Source of the DNA: Phytohabitans suffuscus
GTDB lineage: Bacteria > Actinomycetota > Actinomycetes > Mycobacteriales > Micromonosporaceae
NCBI RefSeq assembly: GCF_011764565.1
Contig: NZ_AP022871.1
Coordinates: 8,122,320-8,186,319 of the forward strand
Length of the DNA: 64,000 bases
Direction: 5' to 3'
The translations under genes and the position numbers were made by a program. Under the pieces are notes generated by a model. That model was not told the origin of the DNA. It made no database searches and worked only from the letters and a program-made list of their open reading frames with translations. Positions 1 to 8,423 of this stretch are shown here, piece after piece (within the stretch, counting starts at the first letter, position 1; each line of letters opens with the position of its first letter).

Positions 1-630
1 CACGACGAGGTGGTTGATGGGGTAGAGGCCGCGCTCGCGCAGCGCGGCGAAGCCCGCGCCGACCGGGTCGGCGATGAGCGGCTGGCCGCCGTCCTCGACA
101 CCCACCGCGGCCGCCAGGTCACCGGAGGCGACCAGGGCCGGCAGGTCGCTGCCGGGCGGCAGGGGCAGCACGTTGCGGGGTGGGCGGTACCGCGCGACGT
201 GCTCGTCACCGGACGGGCGCCAGGTGACCCGGTCGAGGTCCAGCCCGTACTCGTCCTGGAGGATGCCGCGCGCCCACACGCCGGTCGTCACCGTGTAGCC
301 CCGGCTGACGCCGACCGGGCGCCCCGCGAGGTCGGCGGGCGTCTTCGCGCCGCCGGCGGGGGAGTGCACGATCGCCCCGTGGTGGAAGCCGCGCACCAGG
401 AAGATCGGCAGCGCGGTGAAGGGCGTGCCGTGTGCCTTGGCGCACAGGTAGGTGGTGAAGGCCATCTCGCACACGTCGTACGCCAGCTCGCGCACCATCC
501 GCCGGAACGCGTGCACCAGGACCGGTACCTGCTGGAAGTCGAGCGCGAAGCCGGGCACCGGCGCGCGGCCCTCGACCACCGCGCGGTTGTTTCCCTGGGG
601 CCGGGTGACGGCCGTCAGCTTGACTGGCAT
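1..630 (-). CDS. 4,5-dihydroxyphthalate decarboxylase-like protein (3' end cut by window)
   Basis: Translated from ATG at 630 down to base 1 with no stop, 210 residues, so the C-terminus lies outside. The start reads MPVKLTAVTRPQGNN and the body contains AYDVCEMAFTTYL, FLVRGFHHGAIV, DLAGRPVGVSRGYT and VGVEDGGQPLIADP, the pattern of the Pht5/NMT1-like family, a periplasmic-binding-protein fold that includes 4,5-dihydroxyphthalate decarboxylase. No signal peptide is seen, which favours a cytoplasmic enzyme over a binding protein. Family knowledge: Pht5 converts 4,5-dihydroxyphthalate to protocatechuate, and that fits the ligJ/ligK-type genes divergent from it. A TCTAAT box at 643-638 lies seven bases before the ATG, so the mRNA may be leaderless. 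Substrate is inferred. Confidence 0.72.
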   Translation of the reverse strand, partial: MPVKLTAVTRPQGNNRAVVEGRAPVPGFALDFQQVPVLVHAFRRMVRELAYDVCEMAFTTYLCAKAHGTPFTALPIFLVRGFHHGAIVHSPAGGAKTPADLAGRPVGVSRGYTVTTGVWARGILQDEYGLDLDRVTWRPSGDEHVARYRPPRNVLPLPPGSDLPALVASGDLAAAVGVEDGGQPLIADPVGAGFAALRERGLYPINHLVV

Positions 631-659
631 GATAACCATTAGACCATAAGACCCTTAGC
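631..659. promoter_or_regulatory. Divergent promoter/operator between the Pht5-like gene and the alcohol dehydrogenase
   Basis: Read on the minus strand this 29-bp stretch contains overlapping copies of the island's operator half-site: CTAAGGGTCTTATGG, then GTCTTATGGTCTAATGG, then GTCTAATGGTTATC. The same CTAAGGGTC and CTAATGGT words recur at 9283-9301 and 23607-23625. A candidate -10 (TCTAAT) for the leftward gene is embedded in it. A regulator bound here would cover both divergent start regions. The protein that binds is not identified in this window. Confidence 0.55.
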
Positions 660-674
660 TGGCGGGAGGCCGTC

Positions 675-1783
675 ATGGCAGAGCAGGTCCTGGCCGCGGT
701 GCGCACCGGGCCCGGCACGACCGAGCTGCGCGAGTACCCGATGCCCGACGTCCCCGACGACGGCGCGCTGATGAAGGTGGAGGTCGCCGGGATCTGCGGC
801 ACCGACGTGAAGATGTACGCGAAACCGGTCGTCGCCGGCCCGGTAATCATGGGCCACGAGAACGTTGGCGTGATTGCCAAGGCCGGCCGCGCGTTCACCG
901 AGCGGCAGGGCCTGGTCGAGGGCGACCGCGTGTTCCTGGAGCACTACGTGCCGTGCCGGCGCTGCGAGTGGTGCCACGCCGGCGAGTACCGCCACTGCCT
1001 CGCCACTGACTGGCGGCTCAATCAGGACGCGCGGCGCTACGGCTACACCTCGGCGGAGCACCCGTACCACCTGTGGGGCGGCTTCGCCGGCTACCTCTAC
1101 CTCCCGTGGAACGCGGTCCTGCACAAGGTGCCCGACGGCCTCTCCGCCGAGCTGGCCGGCATCGTCACCCGATGTCGAACGGCATCGAGTGGGCCCTGTT
1201 CGACGGCGGCGTCGGCTACGACTCCACTGTGCTCATCCAGGGCCCCGGGCAGCAGGGCCTGGCCCAGACGGTGGCGTGCAAGCAGGCCGGCGCCTCGCTG
1301 GTCATCGTGACCGGTACGGGCCGCGACACCGCCCGCCTGGCCCTGGCCCGCGAGCTGGGCGCCGACCACACCGTCGACGTGCGGGCCGAGGAGCCGCTCC
1401 AGCGGGTCCTCGACATCACCGGCGGCCGTGGCGTCGACGTGGTCCTCGACTGCACGGCGGGCGCCGGCGTCACGCCCGTGCTGCTCGGCGTCGACGCGCT
1501 CAAGCGGCGCGGCGGCACGCTGCTGATCCAGGGCGAGATGGCCTCGTTCCCCGACTTCCCGGTCAAGAAGGTGACCGAGAAGGCCATCACCATCAAGAGC
1601 GCGCGCGGCCACAGCTACCGCTCCTGCGAGCTGGCGCTGGCCCAGCTGGCCTCCGACCGCTTCCCGCTGCACCGGCTGACCACCCACACGTACGGCCTGG
1701 CCGACGCCGACCGCGCGATCCGGGCCGTCGGCGGCGAGGGTGAGGACGGCGTCGTCCACGTGTCCCTGCTGCCCTGGAAGTGA
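675..1783 (+). CDS. Zinc-dependent alcohol dehydrogenase, one apparent frameshift
   Basis: Medium-chain dehydrogenase/reductase. Frame one (from ATG 675, RBS GGGAGG five bases upstream) gives the catalytic-zinc part: GICGTD, the GHENVGVI helix and the structural-zinc cluster CRRCEWCHAGEYRHC. After LAGIVT the frame is lost; the adjacent frame continues at once with MSNGIEWALFDGG and the Rossmann half (VLIQGPGQQGLAQTVACKQAG) to HVSLLPWK. Adding one C to the CCC run at 1168-1170 restores a single protein of about 370 residues, the normal family length. It is followed eight bases later by the RraA-like gene, so it probably oxidises or reduces an alcohol/aldehyde intermediate of the same pathway. 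The substrate is unknown. Most likely intact in the organism, with a sequencing deletion. Confidence 0.8.
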
Positions 1784-1791
1784 GAGCCGCG

Positions 1792-2480
1792 ATGGGCGTC
1801 GTCGTGCGCAACGTCCCCGCGCCGCGCTGTCCGTTGTGGACGGCCTCGGCGCCCTCGGGGTGGCGACGATCCACGAGGCGCAGGGCCGCACCGGCCTGAT
1901 GGCCCCGCGCCTGCGCCCCCTCTACACCGGCGCCCGCCTCGCCGGCACCGCCGTCACCGTGAGCGTCCCGCCGGCCGACAACTGGATGCTCCACGTGGCG
2001 GTCGAGCAGTGCCGCGACGGCGACGTGCTCGTGGTCTCACCCACCGTGCCCTCCGACGCCGGCTACTTCGGTGAGCTTCTCGCCACCGCCCTGCGCGCCC
2101 GCGGCGTACGCGGCCTGGTCATCGACGCCGGCTGCCGCGACGTCGCCGAGCTGACCCGGATGGGCTTCCCGGTCTGGTCGCGGTGCGTCTCCGCGTTCGG
2201 CACGGTCAAGGAGACGCTCGGCGACGTCAACGTGCCGCTGGTCTGCGCCGGCCAGGTCGTCGACCCCGGCGACGCGGTGGTCGCCGACGACGACGGCGTC
2301 GTGGTGGTGCCGCGCGGGAGCGCCGCCGAGGTGCTCGCCGCGGCGCGCCTGCGGGAGGAGAGGGAGGCGGTCTCCCGGCTCCGGTACGCCGCGGGCGAGC
2401 TGAGCCTCGACGTCAACGACATGCGTGAGCGCCTGGCCCGCAAGGGTCTGCGCTATGTGGACAGTGAGGACTCGCCGTGA
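1792..2480 (+). CDS. 4-carboxy-4-hydroxy-2-oxoadipate aldolase (RraA-like, LigK type), one apparent frameshift
   Basis: RraA-fold class II aldolase. From ATG 1792 the frame reads MGVVVRNVP, then the next frame carries the rest: ALSVVDGLGALGVATIHEAQGRTG, DNWMLHVAVEQC, GYFGELLATALRARGVRGLV, DAGCRDVAELTRMGFPVW and VVDPGDAVVADDDGVVVVP. Adding one C to the CCCC at 1815-1818 joins them into about 230 residues, the usual size. The ALRARG...GCRD segment is the metal/substrate-binding signature of the CHA aldolase/oxaloacetate decarboxylase group. Known reaction: 4-carboxy-4-hydroxy-2-oxoadipate to pyruvate plus oxaloacetate, the last step of protocatechuate 4,5-cleavage and gallate degradation. It overlaps the hydratase gene by GTGA, so the two enzymes are translationally coupled. 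The similarity to LigK/GalC-type aldolases is judged from memory and not from a search. Confidence 0.85.
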
Positions 2481-3483
2481 TAATCGACTGCCACGGCCAC
2501 TACACGACCGCGCCCGCCCCGCACGGCGCCTACCGCGCGGCCCAGCTGGCCCACCTGTCCGACCCGACCCTGCCCCGCCGGCGCCCGCCGCGATCCCGGA
2601 CGACGCGATCCGCGAGAGCGTCGAGACCACCCAGCTGCGCCTGATGCGCGAGCGCGGCGTCGACCTCATGATCTTCTCCCCGCAGGCGTCCGCGATGGCC
2701 CACCACGTGGCGGACCCGGCGGTGGCGCTGGACTGGGCGCGCGCCTGCAACGACCTGGTGCACCGCGTGGTGCGCCTCTTCCCGGCCAACTTCGCCGCCG
2801 CCTGCCAGCTGCCCCAGGTGCCCGGCGGCCCGCTCGACGACGCGGTCGCGGAGCTGCGCCGGTGCGTCGAGGAGCTGGGCTTCGTGGGCTGCAACCTCAA
2901 CCCCGACCCGTCCGGCGGCCACTGGACCTCGCCCCCGCTCACCGACCCGTACTGGTTCGCCCTGTTCGAGGAGCTTGTCGCGCTCGACGTGCCCGCGATG
3001 GTCCACGTGTCCGCCTCGCGCAACCCCAGCTTCCACGCGCTCGGCGCCCACTACCTCAACGCCGACACCAGCGTCTTCATGCAGCTGGTCGAGGGCGACC
3101 TCTTCGCCCGCTTCCCGACGCTGCGCCTGGTCATCCCGCACGGCGGCGGCGCCGTCCCGTACCACTGGGGCCGCTACCGCGGCCTGGCCGCCCGCCTGGG
3201 CCGCCCGCCGCTGGGCGAGCACGTGATGCGCAACGTCTGGTTCGACACCGCCGTCTACCACCAGGCCGGCATCGACCTGCTCTACCGCGTGGTCGACGCC
3301 GGCAACATCCTCTTCGCCTCCGAGCTGCACGGCGCCGTCCGCGGCGTCGACCCGGAAACCGGCCACGCCTGGGACGACACGCTGCGCTACATCGACAACC
3401 TCGCCCTCCCGGCGGAGGCCCGGGCCAAGACCCTGGAGACGAACGCGCTCCGCGTGTACCCCCGCCTCACCCCGCGGCGTTGA
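2477..3483 (+). CDS. ligJ: 4-oxalomesaconate hydratase (amidohydrolase superfamily, LigJ type), one apparent frameshift
   Basis: Starts at GTG 2477 overlapping the aldolase stop. The start MIIDCHGHYTT carries the DxHxH metal motif of the amidohydrolase superfamily. The frame breaks at CCCC 2573-2576; adding one C gives DPTLPPPAPAAIPDDAIRES and a protein of about 335 residues. Downstream blocks are ERGVDLMIFSPQASAMAHH, LGFVGCNLNPDPSGG, DVPAMVHVSAS, LVIPHGGGAVPYHWGR, NVWFDTAVYHQ and ILFASELHGAVRGVDPETG. These match LigJ of protocatechuate 4,5-cleavage as I know it, which turns 4-oxalomesaconate into 4-carboxy-4-hydroxy-2-oxoadipate with zinc. This is the most specific functional assignment of the island. 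A PDC hydrolase (LigI) is also an amidohydrolase but lacks these blocks. Confidence 0.88.
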
Positions 3484-3517
3484 CCAAGGAGCCCGGCGGC
3501 GTTGACCAAGGAGCCCG
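3476..3517. repeat. 22-bp tandem duplication over a stop codon
   Basis: GGCGTTGACCAAGGAGCCCG occurs at 3476-3495 and again at 3498-3517. The first copy contains the hydratase stop codon, so this is a small duplication of the gene's end. The remaining gap to 3581 shows nothing else clear. Confidence 0.8.
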
Positions 3518-3581
3518 TGGGCGCGCCGCCGGGCCAGCGCCTCAACCGAGGCCGCGACCGGGGTGGGGGTCAGGTGGGCTT

Positions 3582-4799
3582 TCAGGGGGTGTCCGACGCG
3601 GCGGCGCGGTCGGGGGCGAGCGGGGTGCCGCCGGCCAGGGCGCGGCGGACGGCCAGGTAGTCGGCGGGCCAGTTGACCGCGGTGATGGCCTGCAGCTGGC
3701 CGCGGCGGTAGTAGAGCACCGAGAAGCGTTCGGCGCCGGGGTCGCCGCGCACGACGATCTGGTCGTAACCGTGCGCCACACCGGCGATCTGGAGCTTCAG
3801 GTCGTACTGGTCCGACCAGAACCACGGCACCTCGGTGTACGGCCTCGGGTCGCCGGCCAGCGTCGCGGCGGCCACCCGGGCCTGGGCGATCGCGTTGGGC
3901 ATGGACTCCAGGCGCACCCTGCCGCCGCCGGCCAGCGGGTGGGGCAGCACGGTGCAGTCGCCGGCGGCCACAATGGACGGTTCGCTGGTCCGGGCGTACT
4001 CGTCGACCACGATGCCGCCGTCACAGGCCAGGCCTAGCTGCTCGGCCAGCTCGGTCCGCGGCACCACGCCCACGCCCACCACGACGAGGTCGGCGGTCAG
4101 CAGCGTGCCGTCGAGCAGGCGTACCCCGCTGACCCTGCCCTGCCAGCCCTGGATCGCCGCGACGCCCGAGCCCAGCCGCACTCCGGTGCCGCGGCGGGTG
4201 TGCGCCTGCCGGAAGAACTCGGAGACCATCGGGGCCACCGAGCGGGGGATCAGGCGTCCGGCGGCCTCCACGACCGTCACGGTGCGCCCGGCCGCGCGCG
4301 CGACGGCGGCCGCCTCCAGCCCGATGAAGCCGCCGCCGACCACCACCACCTCCTGGGCCCGCGTCAGGTGGGCGCGCAGGCGGGCGGCGTCGTCGATGTC
4401 GCGCAGGTAGCAGACGCCCTCCAGGTCGGCCCCGGGCACGTCGAGCCGGCGCGGGCGGGCGCCCACCGTCAGGGCCAGCCGGTCGAAGGAGATCGCGCGG
4501 CCCCCGTCGGTCAGCGCGATCCCCGCGCCGCGCCGGCCGCTGCCGGACAGGGCCACGTGGGTCACCCGCTCGCCGCGGATCACGTCGATGCCGCGCTCGG
4601 CGTAGAAGCCCGCCGTACGCAGCTCCAGCGACGCCAGGTCGGCCGCGCCGGACAGGAACTGCTTGGACAGCGGCGGCCGCTGGTAGGGCGCGTGGGCCTC
4701 GGCGCCCACCAGCACGATCGGCGCCGTGTAGCCGTGGTCGCGAAGCGACGTGGCCAGCTGCACCCCGGCCTGGCTGGCACCCACGATGAGCGCCGTCAC
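3582..4799 (-). CDS. FAD-dependent ferredoxin (rhodocoxin/putidaredoxin) reductase
   Basis: 405 residues from GTG 4799, overlapping the ferredoxin stop by four bases. The N-terminus TALIVGASQAGVQLATSL is the FAD-binding Rossmann motif; YQRPPLSKQFLSG is the conserved block after it; VVVVGGGFIGLEAAAVARAAG at the centre is the NAD(P)H-binding GxGxxG; AAGDCTVLP near residue 290 is the second FAD motif. It passes electrons from NAD(P)H to the [2Fe-2S] ferredoxin encoded just upstream. The pair normally serves a P450 or Rieske oxygenase. No oxygenase for it lies nearby, so the terminal enzyme may be beyond the left edge. A reducing partner for a cupin enzyme is less likely. Confidence 0.9.
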   Translation of the reverse strand: MTALIVGASQAGVQLATSLRDHGYTAPIVLVGAEAHAPYQRPPLSKQFLSGAADLASLELRTAGFYAERGIDVIRGERVTHVALSGSGRRGAGIALTDGGRAISFDRLALTVGARPRRLDVPGADLEGVCYLRDIDDAARLRAHLTRAQEVVVVGGGFIGLEAAAVARAAGRTVTVVEAAGRLIPRSVAPMVSEFFRQAHTRRGTGVRLGSGVAAIQGWQGRVSGVRLLDGTLLTADLVVVGVGVVPRTELAEQLGLACDGGIVVDEYARTSEPSIVAAGDCTVLPHPLAGGGRVRLESMPNAIAQARVAAATLAGDPRPYTEVPWFWSDQYDLKLQIAGVAHGYDQIVVRGDPGAERFSVLYYRRGQLQAITAVNWPADYLAVRRALAGGTPLAPDRAAASDTP

Positions 4800-5119
4800 G
4801 GCTGCTCGTCCGGGATGTGCACGGTGAGGCCGTCCAGGTCGTCGGTCAGCTTGATCTGGCAGGAGAGGCGGCTGGTGTCGCGGCGGTCGGAGACGGCGAG
4901 GTCGAGCATGTCGTCCTCCAGGTCGTCGGGCGGGCCGACGCGCGCGGCGAACCCGTCGTCCACGTACACGTGGCAGGTGGCGCACGAGCGGTTGCCGCCG
5001 CACTCGCCGACGATGCCGGGAACCCCGTTGCGGACGGCGGTCGCCATGACCGAGTCGCCGGCCGCGCCGTCGATGGTGCGCCGCGAGCCGTCGAGGGCGA
5101 CGAAGATGACCTTGGGCAC
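4796..5119 (-). CDS. [2Fe-2S] ferredoxin, adrenodoxin/putidaredoxin type
   Basis: 107 residues. The cluster ligands are visible as ECGGNRSCATCHVYV (C-x5-C-x2-C) and the distal Cys in RLSCQIKL, the plant/vertebrate-type putidaredoxin spacing. I chose GTG 5119 (MPKVIFVALDGSRRTIDG) because it gives the family's usual N-terminus and has GGAAGGA eight bases upstream; ATG 5146 would add nine residues but lies almost on the operator. Electron carrier between the overlapping reductase gene and an unidentified oxygenase. Divergent from the class II aldolase gene, with the operator at 5153-5171 between them. Confidence 0.88.
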   Translation of the reverse strand: MPKVIFVALDGSRRTIDGAAGDSVMATAVRNGVPGIVGECGGNRSCATCHVYVDDGFAARVGPPDDLEDDMLDLAVSDRRDTSRLSCQIKLTDDLDGLTVHIPDEQP

Positions 5120-5152
5120 CGGCTGCGTCCTTCCGACATTGGCCATCGTGGC

Positions 5153-5174
5153 AATGGTCTAACCATACTACCCT
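5153..5174. promoter_or_regulatory. Operator with overlapping divergent -10 boxes
   Basis: AATGGTCTAACCATA (5153-5167) is an inverted repeat with core TGGTnnnACCA, the arm pattern used by FadR-type GntR regulators. Rightward, TACCCT at 5169-5174 lies six bases before ATG 5181, so the aldolase mRNA is probably leaderless. Leftward, TAGTAT (5171-5166 on the minus strand) is a candidate -10 for the ferredoxin operon. The operator lies between the -35 and -10 positions for the rightward gene, as expected for repression. Confidence 0.6.
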
Positions 5175-5180
5175 AGGCGC

Positions 5181-5906
5181 ATGACGCACCACCGTACGAT
5201 CGCGACCGCCTGCCGGATCCTCGCCGGCACGGGACTGGCGGAGGACATCCTGGGGCACGTCAGCCTGCGCACCGGGCCGGACCGCATGCTCGTGCGCTGC
5301 CGCGGCCCGCGGGAGGAGGGCCTGCTGTTCACCCGCGAAGGCGACGTGCGCGAGGTCGACCTGGACGGGCGCGGCGACCTCCCGGACGGCTACGCCGTGC
5401 CGAACGAGCTGCCCATCCACGGCGAGCTGCTCCGCGCCCGCCCCGACGTCGACGCCGTCGTGCACTGCCACCCGCCCTCGGTGCTGCTCGCCGGCGTCGA
5501 GGAGATCCCGCTGCGCCCGGTCTTCGGCGCCTACCACATCCCCGCCGCCCGCATGGCCGCCGCCGGCGTCCCGGTCTACCCGCGGGCCGTGCTGGTCCGC
5601 CGCCCGGACCTCGGCCGCGAGCTCGTCGCCGCCATGGGCCAGGCGACCGTCTGCGTGATGAAGGGACACGGGATCACCGCGGTCGGCTCCGGCCCGCACG
5701 CGGTCCAGCAGGCCGTGGTACGCGCGCTCGCGCTGGACGTCCTCGCCCGCGTCAGCGTCGACCGCGCCCGGCTCGGCGACCGCGCCACCGACCTCCCACC
5801 CGACGACCTGGCCGAGCTGCCCGACCTCGGCGGCCCGTTCAACGACCTCACCATGTGGCGCCACCACGTAGCCCGCCTCAGGCTCGCCGGTCTCGCGCCC
5901 GACTAG
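5181..5906 (+). CDS. Class II aldolase/adducin family protein, candidate dihydroxyphthalate decarboxylase
   Basis: 241 residues. Family features in order: GHVSLRTGPDRMLVRCRG, the PNELPIHGELLRARPDVDAVVHCHPP block that supplies the catalytic Glu and two zinc His residues, and KGHGITAVGS with the third zinc His. The family contains fuculose/ribulose-phosphate aldolases and also decarboxylases such as PhtC (3,4-dihydroxyphthalate 2-decarboxylase) of actinobacterial phthalate pathways. The neighbouring pathway genes make a decarboxylase or an aldolase acting on an aromatic or ring-opened acid likely; sugar-phosphate aldolase activity is the alternative. No RBS precedes the ATG; a TACCCT box six bases upstream suggests leaderless translation. 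Confidence 0.78.
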   Translation: MTHHRTIATACRILAGTGLAEDILGHVSLRTGPDRMLVRCRGPREEGLLFTREGDVREVDLDGRGDLPDGYAVPNELPIHGELLRARPDVDAVVHCHPPSVLLAGVEEIPLRPVFGAYHIPAARMAAAGVPVYPRAVLVRRPDLGRELVAAMGQATVCVMKGHGITAVGSGPHAVQQAVVRALALDVLARVSVDRARLGDRATDLPPDDLAELPDLGGPFNDLTMWRHHVARLRLAGLAPD

Positions 5907-5935
5907 GGCGTGACCCAAGAACCAAGAGATTTCGA

Positions 5936-5982
5936 GCTACCGCGACGCCCGTCGCGGTCCGGACCGTTGCTCCCGCGGCCTC
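5936..5982. repeat. 47-bp dispersed repeat, copy 1
   Basis: The reverse complement of this stretch matches 36254-36300 at 45 of 47 positions by eye. Both copies lie in intergenic DNA next to gene ends 30 kb apart. Confidence 0.8.
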
Positions 5983-6078
5983 ACCCTCCGCGGGCATCGC
6001 GGTAGCGAGAACTCTCAAGGTCACGAGAGCAACCTCCCGCCGGGGAGGTCGGATCCATGCTCGCGGTCGCTCGCGACA

Positions 6079-6126
6079 GATCGTGGTATGAAACCGCCCT
6101 CGGAGGGGCGGATCCGTACCACGATC
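6079..6126. repeat. 48-bp palindromic element, copy 1
   Basis: Ends GATCGTGGTA and TACCACGATC form a 10-bp inverted repeat around a 28-bp partly self-complementary middle (CCGCCC against GGGGCGG). In reversed orientation it is nearly identical to copy 2. Confidence 0.85.
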
Positions 6127-6713
6127 TGTCCGGAGCCAGTCGACGTCGACGTCGATCAAGGTCCCGTGGACCCCGATCCCGAAGGTTCTGTAGCGGGTTT
6201 CGGGCGCGGTCAGATCCGTGATCGCGGCGCGATCCCGGCCGACAAACCATCAAAAACCGCCCCGCCCGCTGCCAAACGCTCCGGCTCCTGGATTGAGATC
6301 TTGATGATAGGGCTTGTAGCCGAGCCTAAGTTGTCTAGATCCGCGTTTCCGCGCGGCCTCGCCCGCTGCGGTCCACAACTCTGCCCCGGGCCGGGTGTGC
6401 CGGCCCACCGGGATCAAGGTCACGGGGCGCGGGCATCGCCCGCTGCGCCCCGGCGCGGCGCGTCCGTGGCGAGGAATTGCCCCTCCAGGACTTTGCTGCG
6501 AGTTCGAGGATTGCTGTGACCCGCGGAAACGTGGCCGGGAGTATCGCTGATACGCGCGTCTTCGGCCGCTGGGTCGCGCCGCCGTGTCTCTCCAGGGATC
6601 CCTCGGGGTTTGTCCACAATGGCCTGTGCAGGTGGCTGCTTTCTGGCGATCTGTCCGCTGGGCGCGGGGGTCTGAGACCGGGGCTCGTGGTCCACGCGCA
6701 CGGACTTTCAGTG

Positions 6714-6761
6714 GATCGTGGTACGGATCCGCCCCTCTGGGGGCTGTTTCATACCACGATC
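6714..6761. repeat. 48-bp palindromic element, copy 2
   Basis: GATCGTGGTA at the left end, TACCACGATC at the right, same 48-bp length; the middle has GGATCCGCCCC and GGGGGC arms. It is the near-identical inverted partner of copy 1. Confidence 0.85.
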
Positions 6762-6881
6762 CGCTGGGATCGCGCTGTCGGTCGCGGATCTGGCGGTGAC
6801 CGGCGACGCCGGGCCGGACCCGTTCCGGGATCGAGGTGCACGGGGCCCTTGGCCGACATCGACGACGGCTGAGTCCGGGCT

Positions 6882-6929
6882 GATCGTGGTACACCGCCGC
6901 ACCTGCGACAACAGCCAGGTATCACGATC
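6882..6929. repeat. 48-bp palindromic element, degenerate copy 3
   Basis: GATCGTGGTA (6882-6891) and TATCACGATC (6920-6929) keep the ends and the exact 48-bp length, but the middle no longer pairs. Confidence 0.6.
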
Positions 6930-7058
6930 CCCGCCTCGGGCCGATCCCAGAGCCTCGACCATGGAAAAGGGGGCGGTCGGCGCGGTGACCTCCAGGGGCA
7001 AGAGTTCGCCACGGACGGCCGGACCGGCGATTCGACGAGCCGTGCGGCGAGGGCGGGG

Positions 7059-8303
7059 TCAGTCGGCGGGTGCCAGGGCTCGGACGCGGCGGAGTTGGGG
7101 GAGGACCGCGAGTGCGGCGAGGCCGGCGGATACGCCGGCGAGTCCCAGGCCGGCGCGGGCGCCCCACTGCTCGCAGACCCAGCCCGTCATGGGGCCGCCC
7201 AGCGGGGTGCTGCCGAGGAAGACGATGCTGTGCAGCGCGATCACCCGGCCCTGCATGGTGGGGTCGGCGCCGAGTTGGAGCAGGGTGCGGGCGAGGGTGT
7301 TGAAGCTGATGTTGGCGATGCCCACGCCGACCATGGCGCCCAGTGCGACGGCCAGGCCGGGGGAGAAGGCGGCGGCCACGTTCACCGCGGCGAAGCCGCC
7401 GGTCCAGAGCAGCAGTGACCAGGCGGTGGCGGTGGTGCGCGCGGCGCTGGCGAGCGCGCCCACGACCGCGCCCACGCCGAGGGCGGAGGTGAGCCAGCCG
7501 TAGACCTCGGGACCGCCGTGGAAGGTGTCGCGGGCCAGCAGCGGCAGCACCACCCGGAAGTTCTGCCCGAGCAGTGCCACCACCGCGACCAGCACCATGC
7601 AGGCGCGCAGCTCGGGGTGGTGCCACACGTACGCCAGGCCGGCGCGGGCCTGGCCCTTGGCGCGTGGCGCGTTCTCCCGGGGGCGTAGCGCGCGCGGGTC
7701 CATCAGCGCGAGGCCGAGCAGCACCGCGGCGAAGGAGAGCGCGTTGAGGGCGAACGCGGCTCCGATGTGGACGGTCGCGATGAGCAGGCCGGCGAGTGCG
7801 GGGCCGACGAGGCGGCCGGCGTTGTGCACGGTGGAGTTGAGCGCCTGGGCGTTGACGTAGTCCTCCGGCTCCACCATCTCGGTGACGAAGGCGTGCCGGG
7901 CCGGTACGTCGACCACGGTCACGAAGCCGAGGCCGAGCGCCAGCGCGTACACCATCCAGAGCTGGACCGCGTCGGTGAGCACCAGCGCCGCGAGCGCCGC
8001 GGCCAGGACGGCGCTGACCGCCTGGGTGGCCATGATGGCGCGGCGGCGGTCGACGCGGTCGACGAGCACGCCGCCCCAGAGGCCGAACAGCAGCGTCGGC
8101 AGGAACTGCAGCGCGGTGGAGACGCCGAGCGCGAGGGCCGAGTCGGAGAGCTGGAGCACGAGCCAGTCCTGCGCCACCCGCTGCATCCAGGTGCCGGCGA
8201 CGCTGACGGCGTGGCCGGCGAGGTAGCGCCGGTAGTTCGGGACGGCCAGCGACCGGAACGCCAGGCGGGGTGCCGCCACCAGGCGGGCGCCGAGTCGCCG
8301 CAA
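7059..8303 (-). CDS. MFS transporter (MFS_3, EntS-like)
   Basis: 414 residues with about 12 hydrophobic helices. The MFS motif A is GGVLVDRVDRRRAI; PARHAFVTEMVEPEDYVNAQAL is a characteristic MFS_3 segment. I start at TTG 8303, which has GGAGG five bases upstream; TTG 8315 would put the RBS inside the gene. Divergent from the 3-hydroxyisobutyrate-dehydrogenase-like gene with an island operator between them, so it is likely co-regulated and may export or import a pathway compound. Substrate cannot be read from sequence. Confidence 0.82.
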   Translation of the reverse strand: MRRLGARLVAAPRLAFRSLAVPNYRRYLAGHAVSVAGTWMQRVAQDWLVLQLSDSALALGVSTALQFLPTLLFGLWGGVLVDRVDRRRAIMATQAVSAVLAAALAALVLTDAVQLWMVYALALGLGFVTVVDVPARHAFVTEMVEPEDYVNAQALNSTVHNAGRLVGPALAGLLIATVHIGAAFALNALSFAAVLLGLALMDPRALRPRENAPRAKGQARAGLAYVWHHPELRACMVLVAVVALLGQNFRVVLPLLARDTFHGGPEVYGWLTSALGVGAVVGALASAARTTATAWSLLLWTGGFAAVNVAAAFSPGLAVALGAMVGVGIANISFNTLARTLLQLGADPTMQGRVIALHSIVFLGSTPLGGPMTGWVCEQWGARAGLGLAGVSAGLAALAVLPQLRRVRALAPAD

Positions 8304-8366
8304 TCGGTCCTCCAAACGGCCGTCTCACGGTGGTCCGCTCGCAAGGTCGTTCACCACGATTGGGCC

Positions 8367-8385
8367 AATGGTATTACGTTCAACC
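8367..8385. promoter_or_regulatory. Island operator, divergent control site
   Basis: AATGGTATTACGTTCAACC fits the island pattern AATGGTnnnAC; the left arm is exact and the right arm is weak. It lies between the MFS gene and the dehydrogenase gene, 38 bases before ATG 8424. Confidence 0.5.
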
Positions 8386-8423
8386 CTAGATCGAACTACC
8401 CGCTTCGAGGAAGGGGAGGACCG

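Larger units (their letters stand above)
5907..7058. other. Gene-free stretch with palindromes and duplicated segments
   Basis: About 1.15 kb between convergent genes. ORFs here are short and not protein-like in composition. It holds three members of the 48-bp palindrome family (6079-6126, 6714-6761, 6882-6929), one copy of a 47-bp dispersed repeat (5936-5982), and an inverted duplication: 6079-6240 resembles the reverse complement of roughly 6764-6890. No transposase remnant or RNA gene is recognised. Confidence 0.65.

Noticed and set aside
10..642. 210-residue plus-strand frame at the left edge
   Set aside because: Opposite frame to the Pht5-like gene; no recognisable motif and no RBS, while the minus strand shows family blocks.
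5855..7503. Several ORFs of 90-260 residues between the aldolase and the MFS gene
   Set aside because: Composition follows the palindromic repeats (for example the ends encoding RIRTTI), no RBS and no family resemblance; treated as non-coding.
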